A stretch of 64,000 nucleotides of DNA from Cornus controversa. Its lineage: Eukaryota > Streptophyta > Magnoliopsida > Cornales > Cornaceae. The notes beneath the pieces were generated by a model. That model saw only the letters and a program-made list of their open reading frames with translations. It did no database searches and had not been told where the DNA came from. The DNA lies in contig CM048849.1 of the NCBI GenBank assembly GCA_026545225.1, positions 56,005,836-56,069,835 of the forward strand, read 5' to 3'. The translations under genes were made by a program, and so were the position numbers. Within the stretch, counting starts at the first letter, position 1. Every line of letters starts with the position of its first letter. This document shows, in pieces, positions 1 to 15,300 of the stretch.

Positions 1-289
1 TTTTTCTTCATGTGTAGTACATGATTAATCCAACTTAAGTCTTGTGTAGATGAGGAATTGGTAGAATCTGCTTATTATAATGGTTATGTGTGGTGACTGT
101 CTATAGTCTGCTGCAGCATGGTCATTTTTCCTGTACCAAACGCTGCCTAGATGATAACTGCATTTCTATGCTTCATTTTCTATATTATTTCTTTGCAATC
201 ATGCGATTTTCCTTTGATATTTGCATTCATTGCTGAGATACTGTAAAAGTACTCAATCTCATAACTTTGCTCATAGATGTTTATGCTGA

Positions 290-2723
<2,434 letters not shown>

Positions 2724-3870
2724 GCTGTATTAGTAGAGAATGAAATTACTTGCTTCTCTCTCTCTCTCTGTTTGTTGTTCTGTCATTTGGTGTGAGAACG
2801 CTGTGACTTGAATCACAATATGTGGACAAGCAAAAATATTGGTATATTTGTATAATCTTTGTTTCTTTTCTATATGATTGTAAATTCCGACAGGGATTTT
2901 GGATACATTTATTGGTAATTGTATTGAAAGGGAATGTCAAGTTTGAAAACTGATGTCCTAGTAATATTTGTTGGCTATATGTTATAACAGAGTCCATCAT
3001 GCTTGCCCAAGAGTGGATACATTACAACAGTAGTAGTTGTGGTTTGCATTGCTACGACAGGAGCTTGGTAAACCGTTGATCTTGCCATATGTAGTGATCC
3101 CACCACGGATGATGACATGGCAAGGTCGTGGCCATATTGGATATCATGTTATTGAAAAGTTGGTCTACATTAGAGTCACACATAGAGTCAATTGAAAATG
3201 TTCTGCTAGATGAATAATCAATATCAAGCGTTTTATGGACCACCATACATGTTTGATTTGCTATAATCGTAAACAATGATTCGATGAGGCTTTAAATTTA
3301 TGTACTGACGATATCTTTGAAAAGTTAGTCCACATTAGAGATAGCATGAAGTCAATTGAAAATGTACTTCTAAATGAATAATCAATATTAAGGATTTTAT
3401 GGACCACAATACATGTTTGCTTTTGCCATAACAATAAACAATGATTCGATAGGATAAATTACACTGGTCTCTTAAGATTTGAGCAAATTACATACGAAGA
3501 GTGCGTTTAAAGTTTATTAGTCTCACCTTTCTTAAGATTTGGTGTGTGTGCTGATCGACACCTTCTCACGTTTTTTTTCCATTAGAAGTGTTTACCAAAT
3601 TTTAAAAAAAAGTTCATTTTGCCATTTCCTATAGTTTATATTAAAATATTAAGGGTAAAAATGATATTTTGCACTATAATTTAACCATTTGTTAGAGGTT
3701 TAACATCCACAAGGAAGGTAAAGTGCGAAAAACTTCATGTGATCTACATATAGTGCATATACCCTCTGTGTATTAAAAACACCTCTCGAGTTATTAAAGT
3801 GTGCAAATAAAGATCTGAGTTTCAAAAAGACTAAAATGACCTTGTATTAGTATAATAAAGTAATATTAAA
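2724..3870. other. Spacer downstream of the RAB2 gene
   Basis: The first part is presumably the RAB2 3' UTR; a CT-rich tract follows the stop. From about 3000 the sequence is non-coding and contains the tandem duplication at 3154-3451. At 3459-3510 there is a run (AAATTACACTGGTCTC ... GAGCAAATTACAT) resembling the ends of plant Mutator-like MITEs, but I found no matching inverted end. Confidence 0.5.
3154..3451. repeat. Tandem duplication, period about 165 bp
   Basis: Two adjacent diverged copies begin with GAAAAGTT at 3154 and 3319. Both carry the landmarks GTCAATTGAAAATGT, GAATAATCAATAT, TTTTATGGACCAC and AACAATGATTCGAT in the same order. The copies have several substitutions and small indels, so the duplication is not recent. 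It lies in the spacer downstream of the RAB2 gene and has no coding potential that I can see. Confidence 0.75.
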
Positions 3871-4182
3871 AAGGTCAAAGTGCAAAAATCCCTTGAACTT
3901 TTTCAAATATGAAAATTTATGCCCCTGGACTATTTTTTGAAGCAAGTTAGTCCCTCGTCTTATAAAAGTTAGCATGTTGATCCCTGATAGAACTACAATG
4001 ACATGTTTATCCTTTACTATGATCGTTATATCATTTTCTCTATAAAAATATGTTTTACAAAAAATAAAAAATAGTTAGATAAAATTCATAAATAATAATT
4101 TTAGAAACATAAAAAAATAAAAGGATAGTAGAATTTTATTTAAGATTTTTTTAAAAGTAAAATTTTAATCAACTATAATGAT

Positions 4183-4800
4183 TAGGGGTGTACACGGTAT
4201 AGTTCTTGGTGGAACCGGAACCGTTCCCAATGATTCCTTAATTTTGGAACCGGAACTGTTGACTTCGGTTTGGTTCCGGTTCTTTGCGATTCTGATTCAG
4301 GTTCCCCAATGGTTCTTTGTCAACTTTTTTTTATTTTTTTTAAAACATTGGCAAGATACATACTCATACTTGTGCACCCCTAATTATAACAATAAATTAG
4401 AAGCTATTAGTATTTATTTATATATCTTATATTATATAAATATATAGAACATTAGAACTTAGAAGCTAAATATATTTATCTATATATTATATATTTTATA
4501 CTTTATATATAAATAGAATACTAGAATTTAGAAGGTATTAGTACATATTTATATATTTTATACTTTATATATTATATATTCATATAAAACACTAGAATTT
4601 AGAAACTATTATTATTCATTTATATATTATATTATATATATATATATATATTTTTTTTTTCTAACGATTTTGGTTCTGGTTCCTTGACTTGGACCGTAAC
4701 CGCAGTGAACGGTTCCTAAATTTTGAAACCGGAACTGTAGTGAACGGTTCGGTTTGGTTTAGGTACGGTTCCGGTTCCATCAATTCTTTGTGCACCCCTA
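4183..4800. mobile_element. hAT-type MITE nested in the long-inverted-arm element
   Basis: It starts TAGGGGTGTACACGG and ends TTGTGCACCCCTA. Its subterminal parts are inverted copies rich in GGAACCGGAACCGT and its complement. The flanks are ATAATGAT (4175-4182) and ATAATGAC (4801-4808), an 8-bp target duplication with one mismatch, as expected for the hAT superfamily. The interior is AT-rich and non-coding. The TAGGG ends are typical of plant hAT MITEs. Confidence 0.85.
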
Positions 4801-4804
4801 ATAA

Positions 4805-5375
4805 TGACATATTTACTCTTTTCTTTAGTATTTTCTAAATAATAATTTAAAAATAAAAAATGGTTAAATAAAATTCTATTGGCCTTTTACCTTTTTATGT
4901 TTCTAAACTTATTATTTATGAATTATATCTAACTATATATTTTTTTTATTTAGAAAACACTATTTATAGAGAAAATAATACAATGGGCATAATAAAAGGT
5001 ATATATATGTTATCATAGTTATGTCAGGAGATAAAATTGTCAACTTTTGTAAGATAACGGATTGACTTGCTTCAAAAAATAATTTAGGGGTGACATATTT
5101 ACTCTTTTCTCTAGTATTTTCTAAATAATAATTTAAAAATAAAAAATGGTTAAATAAAATTCTATTGGCCTTTTACTTTTTTATGTTTCTAAACTTATTA
5201 TTTATGAATTATATCTAACTATATATTTTTTTATTTAGAAAACACTATTTATAGAGAAAATAATACAATGGACATAATAAAAGGTATATATATGTGATCA
5301 TAGTTATGTCAGGAGATAAAATTGTCAACTTTTGTAAGATAACGGATTGACTTGCTTCAAAAAATAATTTAGGGG
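4805..5375. repeat. Near-identical tandem duplication, period 286 bp
   Basis: Copy 1 is 4805-5090 and copy 2 is 5091-5375. Both begin TGACATATTTACTCTTTTCT and end at AATTTAGGGG. They differ by only a few substitutions (for example TTTAG/CTAG, GGGCAT/GGACAT, TGTTATC/TGTGATC) and small indels in T runs. The high identity points to a much more recent event than the divergence between the element's two arms. Copy 1 starts on the MITE's right target duplication. Confidence 0.9.
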
Positions 5376-5733
5376 TGAATGTGCACGTCCAGAAAGTTCA
5401 AGGATTTTTTTTTTGTTGTACTTTTGCGTATGAAAAAAAATAAATTCAAGTAAATAAAAAGGCAAAATCGAAATAAAAAATTTACTTTAGCTAAAAAAGT
5501 GGACAAAAGAGGTATATGCACCTTTTTATAAAAATAGGGACTTACAAAACAGTAATTTTTTTGCAATTTATCATTTACTAAATAACTCTACGGTTGAGTT
5601 AAATGTGATTTATTTTATAAAGGGCAGCCAAATCACTCCCATTAAAAATTTGTTCGAGGATTTATCATTTTTCTTTTATAAAACATCAAATCTTTTCTAT
5701 TTGGATGTTTCTACGGTGAAAACAAAATATGTA

Positions 5734-5820
5734 TTCCCTCCGTCCCAAAATTCTTGAAATTCTTGGGTACTGAACTGTTTGGGAACTCACAGTTACTCAA
5801 GAATTTTAGGACGGAGGTAG
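5734..5820. mobile_element. Stowaway-like MITE (Tc1/mariner type), 87 bp
   Basis: The left end is TTCCCTCCGTCCCAAAATTC and the right end, read on the other strand, is CTACCTCCGTCCTAAAATTC. This is the classic Stowaway terminal motif. TA dinucleotides flank both ends (5732-5733 and 5821-5822). The inverted ends cover about 25 bp each, so the element could fold almost completely. It lies about 0.5 kb upstream of the VARICOSE start codon, in its likely promoter. Confidence 0.88.
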
Positions 5821-6326
5821 TATGACGAAAGTTTGGGACATTTTAATCATGTAAAAAAATATTGATTTAAAACAATTTCATTTACACTTATTTTTTTAAA
5901 AGAACATAAAAATAAATTAGACAAATAATAAAGTTTCAATTAACTTACATACTAAAGCTTTTCTAAATTTTTTATTCTTATCAAATACATGCAAAAATAT
6001 ATAGTTTTCTTTCACCTTTCAGCGTTTTACCTCCTCTCTCCGCCACTCTGTTTCGACGTCTCTTCCGTCACAATACACACAAATATATATATATATTATA
6101 TATCTATTTTCTTAGTATCTTACTGTGTTCACTTTTGAGTCATCGAGAAAAAGGGGGTTTCGTAAGGGGTATTTGATGTGTAAAATTCATCAGATCTCTT
6201 AATTCAACCATCATCACATCGGAGTAATCTTTCAACTCTTATCAGTTGCTTCTGTTGGATCGTAATTCTATATAGCATCATTAACTTTTTTTTGGGTGTA
6301 AATCAAGCAAACACACCTTCTCTTCA

Positions 6327-9300
6327 ATGGCTTCTCCTGGAAATCCACCAAATCAACAACCCTTCGACATGCACAAACTCTTCAAACCCTCCTCTTCTCC
6401 TCCTCCCCCTCCTCCCATATCCAATACGTTGCCGTTTCCCCCTTCTTCTTCTTCTTCCTCGGGTTCGTATCCACCACCCACCACCCCCACTTACTCTTAC
6501 CCCCATCAGTCACCTCCACCATTTCACCTCTACTCACCAATCTTATCAGACCAGCACCAGAGGACCATCTCTTATCCCACTCCTAATCTCCCCCCACCAA
6601 ACCCTAATCCCGGTGGTGCTCGATTGATGGCACTTCTGGGTTCAAAACCCACTCCCAATCTCGATCCATTGCAGTCCAATTTGCCCTTCCCGTCACCGTC
6701 ATCGTCTGGTTCAGGAGGTACTGGACCTGAATTTTCCTTGCCTATAAACCCCCCTGTTTTTCCCTCGTCCATCCCTTCGGCCCCGCCGGCCAGTTTTGCA
6801 ACTCCTCAGCCCAGCCCCATGCGGTTCCCAAGCAGCAAGCTTCCGAAAGGACGACACCTGATTGGGAACCATGTTGTGTATGACATTGATGTCAGATTGC
6901 CCGGTGAGTTTCAGCCGCAACTCGAAGTTACCCCCATTACAAAGTACATTTCCGATCCCGGGCTCGTTGTTGGCCGTCAGATTGCCGTCAATGGGACGTA
7001 TATATGCTACGGACTTAAGTTGGGTAATATTCGGGTACTTAATATAAACACTGCATTGAGATCTTTGCTTCGAGGACACACCCAGGTTGGTTGCTTTCCA
7101 ATTCGTCTGCAATAAAGAGTATTCGTATTTGCTGCTTATCTTATTCTGTGAATTTTAAATTCCGTTGCCATTGCTTTATATTGTTTATTGTCACTGATAT
7201 TTCCCGTTACTTGACCTCGGTTTCACTCCATTGTTGTGGGAATGTGAGTTGTCATGTTGTTTACTTTATAGTCATTACTGCGGAACCTTACAAATTGCAA
7301 TATAAGAGCTTTTGATTGATTCACATGCATGGAAATTGTTCATATTCTATTTTGAATCAACAACTGAAGGAAATAGCTCAACATTTGTATGTTGACTTTC
7401 CTATTTTTGAGAAAAATAAAGTTAGCTTGTCCCCGGAATGCTTGAACAAGATGTTTCTAATAGTTAATCTCTAAGCTACATGCAAATTATTACTGCATAG
7501 CAATGGGAAATATGTAAAAAATTAAAACTGTCGATGAAATCTAAAAGTATGTGTTTTGAAACAAGGAGACATGGTTAAAGTGTTGCAAACTTCAGAAAGG
7601 ACCTAAGGATCTCTTTTGTGCATGGAGAAGAATACCTTATGGGACAGGGTTATGATATGATAGTGCCTCTTCTTATGTCAGGTAACTTAACCTTGCCAAT
7701 CTAGCATCACATTTTTATTGGCGCCAGTTTTATAGCTGGTCCATCAATTATTAATCACATCTTGCCATCACAGATTGCCCATTAACATCAGAAAAGGATC
7801 TAGACTTGCCACGTCACAAGATTCTTTTAATAAAAATAAACCACAAGTTCCTTTTGTTAATTCTTTGAGTTGTCTTTTTGAAATCTAGTTCCTCAGACCA
7901 TAAAATATTTCTTAAGCTATGTTTAGGAGTATGGAATCGGCACCTTGGAATTGGAATTGAAGGATTGAAGACTAATATTCCTCCAATTTGAATTTTGTGG
8001 TGCCAGTTCCATGCTCCAAATGCAACATTAGAACATTTTGGAATAAAAGGACTGCCAATGGTTTAGATTTATGCGGCCTTGCAGATTTCTTCTCCTTTGG
8101 TTCCTATTCTGGTAAAACTGACCATCAAATTGTGGATCCCAACACCCACTTCGATATTTCTAATAGCAAGGTAGCAATGTGTGATGGATACACTGTGTCA
8201 AAGTTCTATGTTAATTATTGCAGTAGGCAAGTATCCTGAGGCAGCAAATAACAACTATATATTTGTAAATTTGTATAAAATGAATGGGATTGTAATTCTA
8301 GAAGTGTTAGGTCTCTTCCTCTCTGTCTCTTCCCCTCACTTCTACGTATAGGTAGATATTGAGATACTTAAATTTCAATAGCTTGGATTCGCAATAATGT
8401 ATGGGACTATGGGAGTGATAATAACAGGAATGATGAATACTAAATGGGTTAAGTAGCTCATATGGTGAAGGTTTTTTTCGCTTTTATTTTTCTTAATTTA
8501 TCTATTGATTGTCTCAATGAACTTGTGGTAAATTGAGTCTGTTCACTGTTAGATGTAGCTCGTAAATCTACCATGTCCATTCTAGATATTCAGCTATGCC
8601 GCAGGCAATGCTTTAAACACCGACATTTTGAAACAGTATCTTGTTGTTTTGGGGTTCTCTTTATGGCTCGTAACACTGTAAACTTTGCAAGTCCTATTGC
8701 AGTGTATTTCATCCAAAACTGCATTCTTACAGTTTCCCTCATAATTTTATCTGTTACTTGTCTATTTTCTATGATAACAATCTTTTGATATCCGCACTTC
8801 TGTTTTTTTCTTTATGGGATTTGTAGCAAGTGATGTTTGTTTTGTGGATATTTTCTGCTTGTCTGTTTAGTCTGCTCTAGTAATTGTTGCAGGTTACAAT
8901 CAATACGATGTAACCAAAATTTCTTTACATTGGGTCCTCATATTAAGTTAAACAGTTTAAATGAGTCTCTCACTTATGTATGTTCTTTCTCTCATGTAGA
9001 GAGTTTCAGATATGGCATTCTTTGCTGAAGATGTTCACCTTTTGGCCAGGTAGTTTCTTTTTTCTTCTATGTCACCTCCCTCTGTATTTATTTGAATACT
9101 CTAACTTGCACTTTGCAGTGCCCTTGGATGGAATGGAAAATTAGAATTCATGCAGCCGACCCCATATAGTTGGGAAGGCTCTGTTGAATTTTTTGAGTTG
9201 TTAATTTTAACTTGGACTTTCTGCAGTGCAAGTATTGATCGACGGGTTTTCATATGGAAGATTAATGAATGCCCTGATGAGGAAGATAAGCCTCAAATTA

Positions 9301-12300
9301 CGGGAAAAATTGTTATTGCCCTTCAGATAGAAGGAGAAGGGGACTCAATGCATCCACGGGTTTGTTGGCACTGTCACAAACAAGTAATATGTTTTTCTTT
9401 TCTGCTAATTATTCTTTTGAGCATTTTACTTTTTATTTAATAGGTTTGAATTATTTATTTTGTATTGGTTAGTAATATTTTCCAAGTAACTGATATGCCA
9501 ACACTGTTACAGGAAATTTTGGTGGTAGCCATTGGAAATCATATCCTGAAAATTGATACCACAAAAGTTGGAAAAGGTGAAGAGTTTTCATCAGAGACAC
9601 CTCTTAAATGTCCTATTGACAAGCTGATTGATGGGGTTCAGCTTGTTGGTAAGCACAATGGTGAAGTTACTGAATTGTCAATGTGCCAGTGGATGACTAC
9701 CCGTTTAGCTTCAGCTTCGACAGATGGCACGGTTTGTGTTATTCTGTTCTTGATTATAATCATTCTGGTTACTTAATTAAGCATTGTTGATTCTTTTATG
9801 TTTAATTTGGTAAAAAAATCCCTTGTAATTTCTTAAAAAGATGCAAGTACCCCCATGTTGTCTGATATTTTAATGGGAACTTCTCACACGCGGCACACGT
9901 GATATTTATTTTGAGTATAATGACGATGATGCCCTTTAGTTAACCAAAATACCCTTGTGTAATGTTTGACCCATAAAACCAGATTTGGATCACAATTATA
10001 ATATGTTTTTGCAAAGTCATATTCAATGAGAGCAAAATTAGGGTTTCAAATCCCCCTTTTTCTGTAAAAGAGTTCAAATGTGAACTGTAAAAAGATCCAG
10101 ACTAGCACCATTGTGACCTGCAACACACATTATTGCCTCTTTGTCGTTAGTTTCCCAAATGAAATCAAAGTAACCTCAAAAGGCATCGTTAAGCATTTGC
10201 AACTTGTTTCCTAACCCATGAACTAGATATACAGGTGTATATACATACAAACATGAGTTGTTGTAATTTCAAAATTGAAGCTCTTCCATGGATTTCGAGC
10301 ACCAGTTCACCATGAACTCTGGCCACCATCCTTTTTTATTACCTTATTTTCTTTGGGAAAATATATGTATGTGTGTGTGTGTGTGTGATGATCCACCATC
10401 AAACCTCCATAACCACCGAAACCCCATCTAAATCAAATTCTTCTAGGTGACCCTTCACTGCCACTTGATCAAAATCCATCATCAACCAAATGGCTCCAAC
10501 GAGTATTCGGTTGCTTTATGTAACCCAATTGATTGCTTTTAGATGTAGAGCTCCACCTCATTTGGGTTTGCAGGGGGAAGGTCAAACAGAGCCTATAAAT
10601 AACAAGGAAAAGGGCGCACGTGATGATGTAAGGGGATTCAAGGATGCACATTATCAGTGATGCCTAATCACTCTCAAAATCATTACCAAAAAGAACATTG
10701 GCATGTCTACACTGAATTTTGGTGCCTTTTCTCAACTACCACCTAAATTAATTACAGAATTACAGATATTATATACACACACAAAGATATATGAACATAT
10801 TTGTATATATCTTTGTGATTATAGAATCTCTCTCTCACAATTCAAAATTTCAGAATATTCCACATTGTTAACCACCGTCCACTCTAAAGCTTAAGCTGAT
10901 AGAGAGGGTGTAACTTTAATATTTAAATTCTTCAACAAGTCCCCTCACATGTGGCTTAATTTTGGTCCAACACGTGGGTGGGTGGGTGGGGGGGACGTTG
11001 ATTGTATTCATAAAACCTTAGGCAAAATGAAACCATATTAGTTTTTTTCATATTATAAGAATAAAATTGAAATTTTGAGTGGCCATTGACAACAAGTAAT
11101 AGATTACCCTTTTGATGCTAACTTTTGAAAGTTTGGGGCTTTTCTGTTTCCATCAAGGGGGTGTTTGGAGAATATCAGTAGTTAAACGGGGTTTTTGCAT
11201 TTTGCCTTAAATATAAGAATTGTTAGAATTACATGTTACATATCTAAGCTTTTATTATGTCACATATATGATAGTATATATGTCTTAGGTTGATTGTCCA
11301 AATTTGCCTACTTAAACTTGGACCCGGTTATAAAACCCAGAATGTTTGGACTTGGAATTTTGGGCCAGAAATTATGGCCAAAATGCCAAATGTGGTTTAA
11401 TCATGGTAGGTCATGGTTGGTTGCACAAATAATTACTGCCACTTATGGTGGAAGGAATTTTCTATCATGCGACAATGGGTACAGCAATGAAAAAGCATAC
11501 CCATGGTTGTTATGGTCATTTTTCATGGTGTGAAAAGATGCTTATTTGGTATGTGAGGTCAATTTTTCACAGGGTTTGGTGCTAGGATGTGGAAATATAT
11601 GCAGCCTGGGAAAAAATTTCATTAATCTTTTTTGTTGTAGGGTTAACTCATCAACCATTTATCTTCTCCAACAGGTGAAAATATGGGAAGATCGTAAAGC
11701 AGTTCCGCTTGCAGTATTGAGGCCACACGATGATCAACCTGTTAATTCTGCTACCTTCTTGACTTCACCTCACCGTCCTGATCACATTATTCTTATAACG
11801 GCGGTATTTGCTCCTAACTCATTTTTTATGGAATATAATTTGTGATCATACCAAAGTTCTAGTCTATTGAATAGTTGGTTGAGCAATTTGTTTCTTGTCA
11901 ACTGTATATTACGTTTATATGGTATGTTATGCTTGTTTTTCTTTTTACATCTTCCAAAATTATTCCTTTTTTCCTTAAAGAAAATATATATTTTTAGGGA
12001 CCACTGAATCGGGAAGTAAAGATATGGACCTCAGCACGTGAAGAAGGCTGGTTACTGCCAAGTGATGCTGAATCATGGCAGTGTACTCAGACTTTGGAAT
12101 TGAGGAGTTCTAATGCATCCAAGATCGAGGATGCATTCTTTAACCAAGTTGTAGCCTTGCCTCAATCAGGCCTTCTTTTGCTTGCAAATGCTAAGAAGAA
12201 TGCTATATATGCTGTTCACATAGAATATGGTCCTAATCCTGCTGCGACCCGGATGGATTACATTGCTGAGTTTACAGTTACAATGCCAGTATTAAGTCTT

Positions 12301-15300
12301 ACCGGAACAAGTGACAGCTTACCGGATGGAGAACATGTTGTACAGGTATACTGCGTTCAAACACAAGCTATTCAGCAGTATGCCTTGGAATTGTCTCTAT
12401 GCTTGCCACCGCTATGCTTGCCACCGCCCCTGGAAAGCATGGAACTAGAGCGAACAAACTCTAATGTTTCTCGTTCTTTTGGTGATGCTAATCTCAATGG
12501 TTCTGCTACTTTGGAATTGTCTAACAGTTTTAAATCCTCTGAGATGCCTCTAAGTAGTCCTACTCCAATACCACCAATACTATCTACAGGCTCTGAAGGT
12601 GCCCCCATAACCAGCTGTCCAGTAAGCTTGTCATCTTCTGAGGTCACTAGCTCGCCAGAATTTGCTGCTTCAGCAGTGGAGTCTAAGCCAAAAGCAGTTT
12701 CATCAAGTAAAAGTGCTGAAAATTTTCACCCTGCATCACCTCTTCCTTTAAGTCCAAGGTTGTCTAGACAATCATCTGATACTCGAAATCCTTTAAACAG
12801 CATTGAACGTAGTCCACCATCTACTGCTCTTGGTGGTGACCAGCCAGTACTTGACTATTCAGTTGACATGAGAGTGGAAACTGTTGAGGAAAATTTGGCT
12901 GACTCACGTTCTTCAGGCGACAATCTAAGGAAGGATGAAGAAAATGTTGCACAAAATGATATTTCTTTGGTTCCTAGTTCTCCTATAACTTTTAAACACC
13001 CGACGCATCTGATAACTCCATCAGAGATATTATCTATGGCTTCATCCTCTGAAAACACACAAATGACTACAGCTAAAATTGTTGGAGAGGCAAAGATTCA
13101 AGATGTGGTTGTCAACAACGATCTGGAAAGCACTGAGGTAGAGGTTAAAGTTGTGGGTGAGGCACGAGGCAACCAAAATAATGAGTTTGACTACCAGAGT
13201 GAACCCCGCGTAATTGTTGCAGAGAAAAAGGAGAAAACCTTTTACTCCCAAGCCTCTGATCTTAGCATTCAGATGGCCAGGGATTGCCATGTGGGAACTT
13301 ACAGTATGGACAGGGCTCAGCAGGCTGGTAATGTTACTGAGACACTTATCCAACCCAATGTTGGTGAGGATGACGTTCGAGACTTGACAGGAAATGTGTC
13401 TGCAAAGGTTGGTGAAACAACTAATATCCCGACTATTTTGCAGTCCCCAGGTCCAGTGACAAAAGGTAAACGACAGAAGGGGAAAAATTCTCAGGTCTCT
13501 CCCTCTCCAAGTCCTTTCAATTCTACAGATTCGTCCAATGAACAAGGGAGCAATTCAAGTGCACCATCTACTGATGCTGCTTGGTCTCAATTATTTGCTA
13601 TGCAGGAGATGCTGGACCAGGTATACTTTTTCAGTTCCATGAATTTGGTCTTGTCAGAGTGAGTGAGTGTCAGTTATATGTATGCAGGAGCTGCTGAACC
13701 AGGCATACGATTTGAGTTCTATAAATTTGGTTTTGTGTGTCAGAGTGAGTGAGAGTTAATATTATTTAGAATTCTCTTGATGAGATTAACAGATAGGAAC
13801 ATAGGGTGACCTAAGTGAGTTTACTAGTTTGAGATAATATCTAAATCATTTTGAGTGGTATTTCCTCTTCCTTCCAAATAGAGGGTTGAGGGGTTGAGTC
13901 CCTAATGGGACAAATGGGTGCGCATGTGACTTGCCTGCCAAAAAAGGAAAGAAAGAAAGAAAAGAATTTAAACCTAGCTTCAATTGGATTCTGTTGGTCA
14001 AGTGTCCGGAATGTGTTGACCAAGGTCTGAGATGTGTCGGTCAAGTGTCCGAAATAATAAAAAATATTATTGACACGACACTTCATAGAAGTGTCCATGC
14101 TTCTTAGGTTGGGATCATAAAGTGAAGCTGATTCAGTTTCTTGCCATTATAAACACAATGGTTACTATGTGTAGATATGTATCAATGTTCAACCCCAATT
14201 ATCTCAAAACTTAATGGGCGAACTCAGGAATACCCTTTTTTTTTTTTTTTTTGTGGCAGGGAACAAACACCATAGATATTTCTTCTTCTGAGCAAGAAGT
14301 AGTTTAAAGACAAGGTCTTTGAGAATTTCAAGAATGTATTTCCAAATTTTTACCAAGTAGTTGTTGTTTTCTGTGTAAAGTTGCTTCATAAGCATGTTTT
14401 TGGTTTGCCTTTAAACTAATACATTGCTTGATTTTGTGTTTCTGATGCTCGTACATCTTTATCTTTTCTAATACATGAAAATAAATGTGTTACCATGATT
14501 TGATGTTGAAATCCTAAAGATTTTAAAATAGGCTCAAATGTTATTCCCATTTTCTGTTTTTGTTTAATATTACAGTTAATGAGCATGCAAAAAGAAATGC
14601 AGAAGCAGATGAATGTTATGGTGTCTGCACCAATTAACAAAGAAGGTAAAAGATTAGAAGCATCGCTTGGCCGGAGCATGGAGAAAGTTGTGAAAGCCAA
14701 TATGGATGCTTTATGGGCTCGTTTTCAAGAGGAAAATGCAAAACATGATAAGTTAGAACGAGACCGTACACAACAGATGACAAATTTGATCGCCAATTAT
14801 ATAAACAAGGACTTGCCCGCCATTTTAGAGAAAACACTAAAGAAGGAAATAGGTGCAGTAGGATCAGCTGTTGCTCGCGCTATTACTCCGATTTTGGAAA
14901 AGAATGTATCTTTAGCAATTGCAGAGTCATTCCAGGTAAATATCAAGGCATATCAAATTCATTTTCTGCATTATGTTTGAAAATAACATATCTTTAGGAG
15001 TTGCAGAGTCATTCCAGGTAAATATCAAGGCATATTAACATATGACATTCATTTGCTCCATTCTGTTCTTACTTCATTTTCTTGTGCAAATTCATAGTCA
15101 CAAGGAGCCAATCACAAAAGTTGATTTCATGACATCTTAAAAATAGATCCCATACTTCTTGTTGTGATAGTAACTCCCGAATTTTTTAAATTGTACCTTT
15201 CTGTATGACGAATTGTGGTGGTAGAGCACAATTATGGAATAATCCAATTTCCATGGGACATCTACATATGATTAACTTTCTATCACCTTGGGTATTTTCT

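Larger units (their letters stand above)
3871..5440. mobile_element. Non-autonomous DNA element with long inverted arms, interrupted by a hAT-type MITE
   Basis: The left arm (about 3871-4174) is the reverse complement of the right arm (about 4809-5440). Shared landmarks are CTTGAACTTT, CCCCT..AC/AATTATTTTTTGAAGCAAGT, TTTTCTCTATAAA, AGTTAGATA, ATTCATAAATAATAA and TAGAAACATAAAAAA. The arms run about 300 bp, with diverged but clear similarity. The right arm is itself duplicated in tandem (4805-5090 and 5091-5375). The centre is occupied by the separate element at 4183-4800. No transposase ORF is present. The arm ends (AAAGGTCAAAGTGCAAAAATCC on the left) resemble Mutator-like or foldback MITEs. 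Exact termini and target duplication were not resolved. Confidence 0.7.
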
